DNA of 64,000 nt from assembly GCA_002049455.2 (NCBI GenBank), contig KV918953.1, positions 62,001 through 126,000 of the forward strand, written 5' to 3'. The translations under genes were made by a program, and so were the position numbers. Position 1 is the first letter of the stretch; the number at the start of each line of letters is the position of its first letter. Of the stretch, positions 9,854 to 20,682 are shown one piece after another. The notes below the pieces were generated by a model, which saw only the letters and a program-made list of their open reading frames with translations, was not told the origin of the DNA and did not search any database. Origin of the DNA: Porphyra umbilicalis. Its lineage: Eukaryota; Rhodophyta; Bangiophyceae; Bangiales; Bangiaceae.

Positions 9854-10921
9854 CGGCAGACGAGGAAGAGATCCCGATGCGCTGATGTCAGCCTCTGATC
9901 TGCGGATCAGACTGCGATTCTTTCATTTCTTTAAAGAAGACGCACGGCACTTGTTCACACCTGCCGCACGTGGCCGCCGTGTCCACAACACCTCGGCATC
10001 CGAACACTGCTGAATGGATTCCGTGCTATAGATGATTAGCGCACCCTATGCACTCACGACTCGGTAGCTGTTCGGATGCCCGCCAAGCTTTTTGGACTGT
10101 GCTCCGTTCCGCTGGCAACGGCTGCATCCGGGAGCGGTAGAGGGCATTCTCACAGAGCAGCACTGAAGACGGGCGTCTTCTTTGCCACCGCAAAGACGCT
10201 GCCGACATGGTGACCACCAGAGCCCCCCGGCCTAACAGACCATCCACCTGCGAAGCACCATACCCCTTATGTTGTTCCCCGTGCTGCACCTCCACCGTGA
10301 CAGGTGAAGAACGCGATGCGAAAGCATGCCGCCCACAACACGCAGACGAGGGTCCAAGCACTTTAACGAACTACACATGCATGTCCTTACTATTTATTTT
10401 CGAATTAGACATGTATTTCTTCCCATGGTCTCGAATAGTTCTCGATCGACAGATGAATGCACCGGTTAGTCGCCCACCATCCATTTGATCGGTGCAGGAC
10501 GACCGCTGCCTGCATGTCACGGCGTGAAGCACAACGTCGCAAGGACCATGCTGGTCACCTCGTCTTCCGCACAGGCAGCGCACGAGAATGGCAATTGGCG
10601 ATCCCTGCCTCTACTGAACCGACGGATGCAACAGCACGCGACCGACGCCACGACACCTTCCTTGGGAGCGCACGATTCGATGAGCTGCACCCCTGACTGC
10701 ACGGGAGACGCACGTCAAAGAACATGGACCAAACTGTTCGCCAACGTCCACAGTGCGTGTGTCTTGTGGCGCGCGACAACGACAGATACACCATCACGGA
10801 CCCGCGCACGACGCGCGCAACTCCCTCCGAACATTTCTTGCGCCCGTGCTCTGTGACTCCTTTTCATGGCACCTGCCCTTGGTCGACAAGCTGACAGAAG
10901 TAGAAACCTCGATCGTCCTTT
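9854..10921. other. intergenic, no recognisable gene
   Basis: Moderate-GC sequence between the start of the zinc-finger gene and the stop of the transposase remnant. Short open frames exist on both strands (for example 10026-10361 minus and 10485-10856 plus), but none carries a motif I recognise. The divergent end near 9854 presumably holds the zinc-finger gene's promoter. I found no inverted repeats that would mark the end of the transposon that follows. Confidence 0.3.
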
Positions 10922-12034
10922 TTATTTCGCAATCAGAGCGGTCACAGTCCGCTCGACCCGATCGAATTGGCCAAGTACTTGGCGACGGGAGATGAACATT
11001 GCGGCCATCGCCTGCAGCAAATGCGGCTCGTCCAGTAACCATGGCTGACCGTAGATCAAGTTGCGGATGATGACCTTGAGGTCGTTAAATACACCTTCCA
11101 CCGGCTGCAGGTCGGGGCTATGGGGCGGGAGGTGCAGGAAAGGGATGCCGTTGGCTGTCAGGAACGCGTCGCCAGCAGCATCGTGAATGGACACGTTGTC
11201 AAAGAGCAGCACACAGTTTGGGGGCTGCTGATGCCATGGGCGTCCAGGCCGGTAGATTCCAAGTCGCGGTATCAGGTTCTGCAGGAACAGTCGCCAGTCC
11301 GCTGCAGTCAAACCGCTTCCGTCATCGCTGCACACGGCGGACATGTGGCCGAGGATTCTACCGTCACTTCCCACCGCCATCGTCGTGCTGGTCCTCGGGA
11401 TCGACCGCGGGTCCCGGTCCCACCGCCTCACACGGTTACGGTGCAGACCTCGTCCATATTTTCGGTAGACGTCCCCACCGTCTGTGTGCGTTTCGTCCAC
11501 AGAGACGATCGCCATATGTCCCATGCGCCGCCGCAGGCGGGCGTGGGCACGACGAGCCACGGCGTTCGCCTCCTGGAAGAGCCGCAGCACGCGCTTTCTG
11601 GTAAACCCCATGCGACAGAGGTGGCCTTCCACGGTCGCCTCCGAGCAGCACATGTTCGCCCAGAGGCCGCTAGGGTGGGCCCGGATGCGCTGCAGCAGCT
11701 TCGAGTGCTCACGGAGCAAAGCCTCGGGCCGCTCCCGCACAACCATGAGCAGCGCGTTCATGAGGCGCTGGTCTTACCAGCACGGGTCTCCATGCAGGTG
11801 GCGGCGCTCGGGGTTGCGCCAGACAGTCCCGTTCTGGCGATGGTAGCGACACCACCTCTTGAAAGCGGAGTATTTTACACCAACGACCCTCTGAACGGCC
11901 TTGCGCGGCACACCGCGGGCGACCATGCTGATTGCGCAGAGACGCACGTTAGCTGGAAACATGGCGTCCCTGCAAGTCCGCACACACCACCGCACCACGC
12001 CCAGCGACCGCGGCCGCGAAAGAACACCACACAA
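10922..12034 (-). pseudogene. Tc1/IS630-superfamily (DDE_3) transposase, one in-frame stop
   Basis: Two pieces in the same minus frame, 12034-11774 and 11773-10922, are separated only by TAA at 11774-11776. The upstream piece carries a helix-turn-helix (VPRKAVQRVVGVKYSAFKRW). The downstream piece is the catalytic domain: IVSVDETH (first Asp), CVLLFDNVSIHDA (second Asp), and HSPDLQPVEGVFNDLK with Glu as the third acidic residue, a DDE triad. The family moves by cut-and-paste and duplicates TA. I see no clear terminal inverted repeats in the surrounding kilobase, and the element runs into satellite sequence upstream. All catalytic residues are present, so only the stop obviously inactivates it. 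Confidence 0.82.
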
Positions 12035-12189
12035 CGCCCAGCGACCGTGGCCACGAAGGACCGCCGCCCCGTGTCACGACGCCGCCGCGATTCGCCAAAC
12101 AACCGCGCCCTTGGCCTTCAAGGAATCCCGAGGAGCGAAGACGAGGGCCGCCAACAGCAGCGGGCACACACACGAACACCAGCTGCAGC

Positions 12190-13990
12190 CCTACGGCGAC
12201 AGGAACGCGAGTACTACTGCCGGCCGGGCGCCGTCTCCTGCAAAACAAGTGCCGCCGGGCGCCGTCGCCCGCAAGACAAGTGCCGGCCGGGCGCCGTCGC
12301 CCGCGGGAGCACGAGCCTGGGCAACAGACGGTGATTCACACACCAAGAACCCAGGAAAGCGTCCAGACCAGGCACCCCGCGCCGCGGACTGGGGCAAGAC
12401 CGGCAGGGGCACCGTCGCCCACAGGTCACGGCCACAGGCACCAGGTGTCGCCTGCGGTGCGCAGAGCAGGAGTACCCCCACCACTGCGACGCAGTGGTGC
12501 ACGGGAGCACCAGGACGAGCACCACCCGGTTGGAAGGCACGCGCTGGAGCACGAGCACAGGCGCGAGAACGAGCCGCGCACAGCAGGTACACAGTCCACA
12601 AGTCACGGGGACGACGACGAGCAGTAGCACGGGCACCAGCCGGGGCGCCGCTGCTCTCTTTGAGCGAGCACGTGAACGGGGTGCGAACACACGGGGAGGG
12701 CACTGGGACAAAAACGCACACCAGGAGCACAGCAGAGGATGCCCGTATCAGGACCACGAACACCAGCTGCCGCGCCGCCGCCCACTGGAGCATGAGCACG
12801 AGCACGAGACGCAGTGCACACTGTATCACCGCCGCCCGCTGGAGCTCAAGCACTTGCACGACGGGGGTGACACGGTGAACGGGGCACGACCACGCACGCC
12901 ACGTCCACAATGCACAGGTCACGGAAATGTTCACCAGCCAGCCGCCGCACCGCCGCACGAGCCGCAGTCCACTACTCACTGAGACGACCAGCTTCCGCAC
13001 CGCACCCCGCTGGAGCACGAGCACGGGCACGAGCACGAGCCGCAGCGCCCACTGGATCACTGCCGCGACCTGAGCCCGAGCACTTGCACGACGTGCGGTC
13101 ACAGAGAGCGCGGAGCTTGACCACACACAGCAGGTACACAGTCCAGCAGTCACGGGGACGTCACCCGAGCACACACAAGACTCACGGTCACGCAGTAACA
13201 GAACGACCGCGCACACCAGGTACACAATACACAGTCCACCAGTCGCGGGTACGACCACCAGCCGCCGAACTGCCGTACGTACGAGCCGCAAACCACTACT
13301 CGCAGAAACGACCAGCCGCCGTACCGCCGCCGACTGCAGCACGAGCAAGAGCACGAGCACCACCCGAGGCACTACCGCCCGCAGACGCTCGAGCACGTGC
13401 ACACCGTGCCGCACCAACGCCCGCCAGAGCTCTAACAAGAGCACGAGCACCAACCGAGGCACCGCCGCCCGCCGGAGCTCTTGCGCACCGTGCCGGGCCG
13501 CCGTCCGCTGGTGCACGGGAACGCACACGATGCCCGCTGAGGCACGACGAGCAAGAGCACGAGCACCACCCAGAGGCACCCCCGCCCGCTGGAGCACGTG
13601 CACCACATGCACAACGTGCCGCACAGCCGCACGCTGGTGCACGAGCGCGCCCACGACGTGCGGCCACGCGGTGAGCGGAGCACGACTGCGCACACTAGGT
13701 ACACAGTCCACCAGTCGCAAAGACAGCCACCGACCGCCGCACCGCCGAACGAGCCGCACGAGCCGCAGGAGTGTATTCCGCCACTCACGGGAACGAACAA
13801 CCGCCTCACCTCCGCCGCCAGTGAAAGCACTACGCAACCGCCGCCCAATCGCCGCAGAGCCGGCCACGAGAGCGCCAGCACTACCAACCGGCCGCCGACC
13901 AACCGCCGCCACCCGCGGAGCACGAGGAACGCGAGGGGCACTGGGGGCTCGTGGCCGGCCGGCGCCCGCGAAAGAAGACGACGTCGCCTA
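12190..13990. repeat. degenerate GC-rich satellite, open in long frames on both strands
   Basis: About 1.8 kb of imperfect repeats. Short units of GAGCACGAGCAC and GCACCGCCGCCCGC type are interspersed with a longer recurring block that begins GGTACACAGTCCA and continues CCAGTCACGGG. That block appears near 12588, 13132, 13217 and 13700. Another unit, GCCGGGCGCCGTCGCCCGC, repeats at 12220-12305. A 573-codon minus frame (12191-13912) and a 254-codon plus frame (12910-13674) stay open. Both translate to monotonous Val/Leu/Arg or Ala/Arg/Pro strings. I therefore treat the region as satellite, not as a gene. Confidence 0.6.
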
Positions 13991-14411
13991 CAACAGTGCT
14001 GTGCGCCGCTAAGTCCCGCTGAAGACTTGGCGTCGTTGGGGTGGGAAACGTTTGCTCACAGAGGTGGGGTCATTTTTGGGAGAAGTGCCATACGCTCTGT
14101 CTTGGTATTGCTGATCCCCCAATTTTGTCCTCATCGGCCAAGACCGGGACTGCTTTGTAAAACGGGCCAACCATTGGTCTAGAACAGCATCAAGCAGCTG
14201 CTGAGTGCTTATCTTCGACGCACCATTGGCTCTCCAACCGCCAGGTCCGTGCAGAATCGAGATTCTCCGTTTTCTTGAGATATTCTTCCTTTCTCAGTCG
14301 TCTCATGTGGTACCCGAGCAGTGAGTTATCGAGATTTTCTTCAGGATTCTCAGATAATCTCAGAAAATCGAGTGCGCCGATTGTGCGTTTGCGGGCCGTA
14401 CGGGCACATTT
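13991..14411. other. AT-richer spacer before cassette A
   Basis: No gene visible. It contains a cluster of related short motifs (TCGAGATTCTC, ATCGAGATTTTC, AGAAAATCGAG) at 14255-14370 that can fold back on each other just upstream of the conserved cassette start. Confidence 0.35.
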
Positions 14412-14740
14412 CCCTGGACTTTAGTACAGGGTACTATACACACCCGCACGTTGAAAAATAATTTGCCTTTTCCAGTGCACGTTGCGGGAGTACTTGACCA
14501 AAATCGTCCCGGGCGGGCCTTTTTGCGTCCTACGTTGTCCGGCGACGTCCCCAGATTGTCTCTTGACCATGGAAAGAAGCGCACAGGTCCGCCCGACCAT
14601 CGTACGAGTTTTCACGAGGTGGCGACGTCTTCATCGTCCGTGCGGTCCGCGGGAGTAGATCGTGGTTGAAAAGGTACGTGAGGGCAGGTGCGGTGTTTGC
14701 GGGGTCGTGAGGGCGGGTTGACGGTGGCGGATGTGGGCAC
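14412..14740 (+). promoter_or_regulatory. cassette A 5' module (hairpin, invariant core, leader with 5' splice site)
   Basis: Begins CCCTGGACTTTAGTACAGGG, which can fold as an 8-bp stem with a TTTA loop. About 60 nt on comes the core GTGCACGTTGCGGGAGTA (14476-14493). Blocks throughout the next 250 nt match cassette B (44601-44935), including GTGGCGACGTCTTCATCG, CGGTCCGCGG and a GTACGTGAGGGCAGG block that looks like a 5' splice site (GT at 14674). ATG triplets inside are not in conserved frames between A and B, so the module is more likely promoter plus non-coding leader than protein. What drives it and where transcription starts cannot be told from the sequence. Confidence 0.55.
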
Positions 14741-15335
14741 GCTCACGTAAGTTTTTGGGACTTGCCGAAAAGGTGGCTTCAGAGGCCTGAGAGAGCGCTT
14801 TCCTTTCAAACGTTCGAATGGGGGGTTGAGCGGTCGCGCATCGCGTGGCTGCCCGAGCGGTTGTGGCCGTCCCCGTTGCCCGTGGTCGACTGGATCGGGG
14901 AGGTGGCGGCCCCCGACGGAGCATGGGCGTTGCAGGGTGTAGGGGCTGGAGGAAGAGCTGCGTGTTTTTTGTGGGTACGTTGATCATGGGGAGCCGGTCG
15001 GGGTGGGAGGGTGCTCGGTGGTGGGGGGTGGGGGCGGTGTGGGACGGGAGGCGGCGGGGCTGTTGAGGTGTTGGGCGCCGCGCCGGTGACGCCGCCACCC
15101 TCTGAGCGAGACGGCGACGGCGGGCGGCGGGGGCCAGGCACCGGCGGCGGTGTGGGGGCGCTGTGGTTGTGGTTGACGTGGACCGCACGTCTGCCCGCGC
15201 TGCCCACCCGCGCTCTGTGCCGCCGTCCCCCCCCGCGCGCGTCGCCACCGCTGCGCTCGTGGACACCTCTTCTATCCCTTCTTTCTCTGTTTTTGTTTTG
15301 TTTTTTCTCCTTCTCGTGCGCATTGCCACCTCTAG

Positions 15336-17340
15336 GATGACGCGGCGACGCTCCCCCCCCCGTCCTCACCGCCGCCGGCGTCGACATCACGTTCAACCCC
15401 CACTATGGGCGGGTCCCCCCCCCCGGGCGGCGCACCCCCCCCCCCCCTGACCCTCACCTTCACCTCCGTGTGCGTGGGCATCCCCACGTCGCGGGTGCCG
15501 GCGTCCCCGGCCGGGGCGGCCACCCCCCCCCCCCCTCCCCCGGGGAGGACCCCGCGGCTGCCCGCACGAGCCTCCTCTACCGCGTCACGGGGCGCGCCGT
15601 CTGCGGGCGCCTCGCGGCGGTGGTGGAGGTTGACGGCCGCGGCGGCGCGAGCGCGCTGCTGCGCGTGCTGGCGGGCTTCGGGGAGGGGCGGGGGGGGGTC
15701 GTCTCGGGCACCGCCGAGTGGACGGGCGTGGGGGGGGGGGTGCGCCTCGCCCTCGTGCCCCGGGGGGCGGCGCTCGTCGGGCTGCGCTTTGGGGGGGGGG
15801 TGGGGGGGAGGTGGGGGGGGGGGGCGGCCGCCGCCGCCGCCGCCGCCGCCACCGCCGCCGCCGAGGTTCGCGCGTGGGCGGCCGTGTGGGGGATCCCCCG
15901 CGACCCGCGGGTCGTCGATTGGGCGGTGGGGGCGGCGGGGCTCGGGCAGGGGGGGGGGGGGGGGGGGATGACCGCCGCGGAGGTGGCCGCCCGTTTGGCC
16001 ATTGCGCGCGCGCTGGTGTGGCAGCCGTCCGTGTTGCTGCTCGATGTACGTTTGGGGGGTGGGGCGGGATGGGGTGCACGGGGGGGGGGGGTTGTCCTGG
16101 GGGTGGGTGGGACTGCAGGGCGGCGCGGCGTGGCGGCACGCGAGTGGCACACGCGGGCGGTCGTAGATGCGCCGCTGGTGCGGGGCGCAACACATGCTAA
16201 CGCCTCTGCTTTCGATGGGCTGCACCCCGCTTCTCCGCTGCTGCCGCGGTGTGCTGCGGCCATGGCATGCCCGCTCCACCTGGTCTTGCGGCGCGTTCCT
16301 TGCAGGAGCCAACGGCGGGATTGTTCCCCTTTGCCGCCCAAGCCGTCACGGCGACGCTGCGGGTGCTCGCGCGCGGGGGAACCCCCCCCCCACCCCCCCC
16401 GCCCTCGTGCTCGTCGCGAGCGGCGCCCCCCCCAAAGGCGCCTACGCCCTCTCCGACGACCTGCTGCTCCTGTCGGGCGGCCGCTCCGTCTATGCGGGCC
16501 CCGCGGGGGAGGCGGCGCTCGCCGCCCTCGGGGCAGCGAGCGTGGCGTGCGCGCCCGGGTGGGCTCCGCCCGACTCTTTCGGCGCCGCCCTCACGCTGCG
16601 GGGCACCTGGGGCGGCGACGCTGGCGACGGCGCCGGCGCCGGCACCGACGGCGATGGCGCCGGCGCCGGCGCCGACGGGGGGGGCGCCGGCGCCGGCGCC
16701 GACGGGGGGGCGCCGCCGCCGGCTGGGGCGGCCGGGGTGGGGTGCTCGAGGCGGGGGACCCACGCCGTGCGGTGGCGCGGGTGCGGCACCTTGCCGAGGT
16801 GGTGGAGGTGGCGGGCCTCCCGCTGCTGGGCGACGCGGTGCCGCCCGCCGCGGACGAGGAGTGGGGAGGGGGTCGGGCGACGCTGGCAGCCTGGGCGACG
16901 GCGAACCCCCGTCGTCGACCGGCTTGTGGCAGCCACCGTCCATGCCCCCGTCGGCTGGGACCGTGGCCGCCTCGACCGGGGACGGGGGCACGCCCGCCGG
17001 GTCGCTGCCCGCCGGGGCGCCGCCGCCACCTCCCCCGCCGCCCGCCGCGTGGGCAACGCACTTCGCGGTCCATCTCGGCGTGGACCTACGGCGGCGCACC
17101 GTCGACGCGCCCGCGGCGGCGGCCACGGCGCTCGCCTCCGCCGCCGCCACCGGCGCCGCCGTCGGCCTCCTCTTTCGCCCCCCGCCGGCGCCGCCGCCGA
17201 CGCGGCGCTCACTGACGCGCTCCTGTCGGCGCTCGCGCTCGGCGCGGCGGGCGTCGGCGCCGTGGCGGGCCTCGACGGCACCGCCGCGGGCGTGCGGTCC
17301 GCGGCGGGGGCGGCGGGGGTGGCGTCCACCGCCTTTCTGA
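15336..17340 (+). pseudogene. ABCG-type ABC transporter ATPase domain, degenerate, with one clear intron
   Basis: A polypyrimidine tract ends in CTCTAG at 15335, opening a likely exon. A frame to 16045 reads as an ABCG nucleotide-binding domain: SLLYRVTGRAVCGRL, then a P-loop position reading GRGGASALLRVLAG, then RLAIARAL...VLLLD (Walker B). GT at 16046 and TTGCAG at 16305 bound a 260-bp intron exactly between LLLD and EPTAGL, as the conserved LLLDEPT motif demands. After it come the D-loop-like EPTAGLFPFAAQAV and DDLLLLSGGRSVYAGP, the ABCG stretch after the H-loop. The Walker A Lys is Ala. The frame must shift in poly-C runs near 15530 and 16390, which may be decay or miscounted homopolymers. 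No convincing transmembrane domain follows. ABCG proteins export lipids and other hydrophobics. This copy should not hydrolyse ATP. Confidence 0.6.
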
Positions 17341-18731
17341 CCGCCCCGCCGACCCGCGGGCGCCCCTGCCACCCGGGCGCGCACGTAGCCGCCGCCGCGG
17401 TGGTGCGGTGGGGGGGGTGGCGGCGGCGGCGGCCGCCGCGGCGGTGCCGGCGCTGGCGCTCGGCGCGGAGGGGGGGGTGCTGGCCGCCGTCGCCCGTGGC
17501 GGGCGTGGCGGGCGTGGCGGCGTGGGCGGCCGCGGCGGCGGTGGCGGCCGACGCGGCCGCGTCGGCAGTGGCGGCGGCGGCGGGCGCGCCGACCGGGGGT
17601 AGCGGGGCGGCGGCGGCGGCGGCCGCCGCTCTGCCGCCTCGGCCACCCGTCGCGTGGCGGCTGCCGGGGTGGTCGGGCGCGGGGGCAGCGCGCCCACCCG
17701 ACGGGCGGGCGGCGCCCGAGCCGCCGCGCCCCGCCGCCGCCGCCACCACCGCCGTCGCCGCGGCGTCCGCAGGCGTGTCACAGAGGGCAGTGGCCGCCGC
17801 AACGGCCGCGTCACTGCCCCGCCGCCGCGGCGTCGGCGGTCGCGAGCGACCGCCGCGGCGGTGGCCGGCCGGCGGGCGCCGCCACCGCCGCCCGCGGAGG
17901 GGCGCCGTCGGGCCGCCGCCGCCGGCGGCGCCGCTGGCTTTGCCCCCCCCCCCCCCCCCCGACGGCGTGGCGCCCGGCTGGGGTTGAGGCACGCCTGCCC
18001 CTGCCCCAGCCTCCGGTGGTCGCCGCCCCCGCCGGCGGGGGTCCCCTGTCAACGCTGCTCGTGTGCGCGCGTGGCGGCGGCGGCCTGTGGCGGCCGCCCC
18101 GGCGATGGCCGCCGCCGCAGCGTCGGCACCCCCCCCGCCCCGCGTGGCAGCGGCGGCGGGCACGCGGCGCCCGCCCCGCCGGCCGATCAGGCAGGGGCAC
18201 CCAGGTCGGGTACACCCCGCGCCGCCCCCGGCCCCGAGGCGCCGCGCGTGGGCGCGTGGGCGGTGCGGCAGCGGCGCGCTGCCGCCGCCGCGCACGTGCG
18301 GCCGCGCCGCCGACGGCGGACCGGTGGGGGCGCGACGGCGCGGTGGGCGCCGGCGCCGGGCGCCACGCCGACGCGGGGGATGCGAGGCTTGCATCGGGCG
18401 CCACGCACGTGGGAACTCGTGGAGACGTGGTGGGGGGGGTTCTACGCCCCCCGCGGTCGCCCCGCTGGTCCGCGCCGTCCTCGCGCGTGGTCTCTGCGGC
18501 GGAGATGGCGCAAGGGCGATTGTACGGGGCTCCCACGGTGGCCGCTCTGTGGTGTGGGTGAGAAAGCGGTGGAAACAAGACAAGGAGTCTCTTTTGGTGT
18601 GACGAGACAGTGGCGTAGGTGTAGGTAGCATTGTGTCTGAGCCGCGTTGCCCTCTTGTCCGAGGAGACCCTCAGAAAATGCTCGTGTCGCTCTCGTCTTT
18701 CGTCGTGTGAGTACGGTTTTGTCGTTTCACA
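17341..18731. other. extremely GC-rich continuation of cassette A cargo
   Basis: Long open frames exist in every phase because AT-rich stop codons are rare. The translations are Ala/Arg/Pro/Gly strings without motifs. One plus frame ends at a TGA near 18600 with an ordinary-looking basic C terminus (WVRKRWKQDKESLLV), which may be the true end of the cassette A gene. A minus reading of the same interval is also open. Confidence 0.3.
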
Positions 18732-18765
18732 AGTCCAGGGTGTTTTCGCGAACGCGCTTTCAGTA
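18732..18765 (+). promoter_or_regulatory. cassette A 3' module
   Basis: AGTCCAGGGTGTTTTCGCGA followed by ACGCGCTTTCAGTAAT. The same 30-odd bases recur at 46994-47030, 51007-51041 and 51088-51122. It contains the palindromic TTCGCGAA and ends in CTTTCAG, a plausible 3' splice site. Its leading AGTCCAGGG is the inverse of the CCCTGGACT that opens the 5' module. In one frame it encodes QGVFANALSV. Confidence 0.55.
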
Positions 18766-20660
18766 ATTAAGTGTGAGAAACGCTTGTCCACTAGAAGAGG
18801 TGTTGCCGCCCAGTGCCCACCGCCTCTCGCATCGATTCCCGAACGCGCGTCTACCTCTGGTAGCGCGGCGTTACGCGCCACCCCCCTCCCCGCCCGCCCT
18901 GCTCCTATCGCCTCGTCGTGCACCCGCCTGCCCCCCCCCCCCCCTCTGACGGAGGGCAGGCCACCCGCCGCCCTCACCGCAACGGCGTTTGCCGGGTGCG
19001 GCGTGTCGGCACCGCGTGACGACGCGGCGGTCGCGTGGACGCTCCCCCTGGGGCGGGGGCGGCCGCCCGGCGGCCATCTTGCTCGTGGCGGCGGGCGACG
19101 TGCGCGGCGGGCACCGGCGCCGCTGCTGCCGCCGCGTCGGCGGCTGGCGCGACGGTACGCGGCGCCCCGGGCGGTGGCAGCACGAGCGAGCGGCGTGGAC
19201 GACGGTGCCACCGTCGGCGGCTGCACAGGCGTGCCGGCCGTCCCTGGCGCGGCAGCCGCGACCGCTGTGTCGGCCCCGCCCGTCGGCGTCGCCGCCGTCG
19301 CCACGCCGGTCGTCTGCCGCGCCGCCGCCGCCGACCGCCGCCGTCGGCGGTCAGCGGGCGCGCCTGTGGCGGCCCACCGCCACCCCGCACCCGCTGCCGC
19401 CGCGGGGGCTACCCGCCGCCGCCCCGACCGCCGCCCGCCCCAGTCGCCGACGATCACCCCGCGCCGCCGCCCGCCGACGGCGTCGGCGGTCGACCGTAGG
19501 CCGCCGCCGCCGCCGCCGCCGCCGACGCCGCCACCGCCGCCGCCGCCGCCGCCACCGCCGCCGGAAGACAATCCGGGCGACACTGGCCCAGCAGGCGGCG
19601 CCCCCAACGTCCCGCCGGCGGTCGCCGGTGGCGCGGTCGCGCACGGATCGGCCGCCGCGCCCCCCGCGGCGGCGGCGGCGCCCCCCCCCCCTCTTTCTCA
19701 CCGCCGCGGGCGCCTGTTCCCCCCCCCCACCGCCGCCGCCACAGCCGGCCAACGACCCGGGTCCGTCCGCGGAGCCCCCCCCCCCTTCTCCTCACTGCCG
19801 CCGGCAACCGGCGCCACGTCGGCGGCGCCGCCGATGCGGCGCCGTGGCCGGCGGCGGGGGCGGTTGCGCTGCTGGTGCCCGCCGGTGGGGGTGCTGCGGA
19901 CGGGCAGGCGGGTGGCGTCGCGCGGCGGGCGGTGGAGGCGGGGGCAGGGCGGGGGGGGGGGCACCGTGCTACCCGTGCGCAAGCTGGCAGCGGCGTCACT
20001 GCCTGCTTCGGCAGGGTGACCGCTGGCGCGACCGGGCGGGGACGACGCGGTCGGGCTGTGACAGACTGCGAAACGGCAGTCTCACACTGGCACGGCACCT
20101 GCTGCGCTGTTGCTCGTTTTGTTCTTTGTCTTTTCTTTTTGTCCATGGCGATTGCCCCGCTGGACGTTTTCGGGTGGCAAGCTCCGAGGCTGTTCCTTGC
20201 GCTTTGCGCCTTTCTAATGGGAGTGATTTTTTTTTTTTTTCTTATCCGCGCGGGTGCTTCTCCTGCCGCTCGACCCGTGCGCACTGCCTGGTTTTGAGGA
20301 GTTGTCCTGCTGGGCCGACCCGCTTGCGCGCATGTTGTCTGACGGGCGCCACCCTGCCAAGATAGGTGGCAGTCCCGTGTCGTGGTGCTGTGGTTCCCAC
20401 CCTGGGCGGTTGGATGCGTGCATGACGCAGTGGGCGGCGTCTATGCGAGTGCCACGCTAGGCCCCACCCGTGCGCACGCCGCTGGCGTTGGCAGCTCCGC
20501 CGGCCCGGCGGCGGCCGCCCCTGCGACGGGCATTGTGTATTGACGTGTCGGGAGTCGCCACGGAAGTGCTGGCCGGCTTGCGCCTGGTGACAGACACCCC
20601 CTGCCTGTGACGCACCCGCGGCGCCGCAGTTGACTGCATCCATGTTCGTCCTGTATTGAT
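18766..20660. other. GC-rich interval without recognisable gene
   Basis: Up to 19,900 the sequence is dense in CCG/CGG and poly-C runs and is open in several frames on both strands, with Ala/Pro/Arg-rich translations. After 20,050 the composition becomes ordinary and includes a 16-base T run at 20226-20241. The 18.97-19.95 kb part may be another cargo of the cassette type, since its composition matches, but only the 3' module at 18732 is nearby. Confidence 0.3.
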
Positions 20661-20682
20661 GTTGAGAGGGCCGCAGGTTGTT

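Noticed and set aside
12191..13912. 573-codon minus-strand frame as a gene
   Set aside because: It is a translation of degenerate tandem repeats, with equally open plus frames and no non-repetitive domain.
12190..13990. CRISPR array or regular satellite
   Set aside because: Units vary in length and sequence with no constant repeat/spacer pattern, and the genome is eukaryotic.
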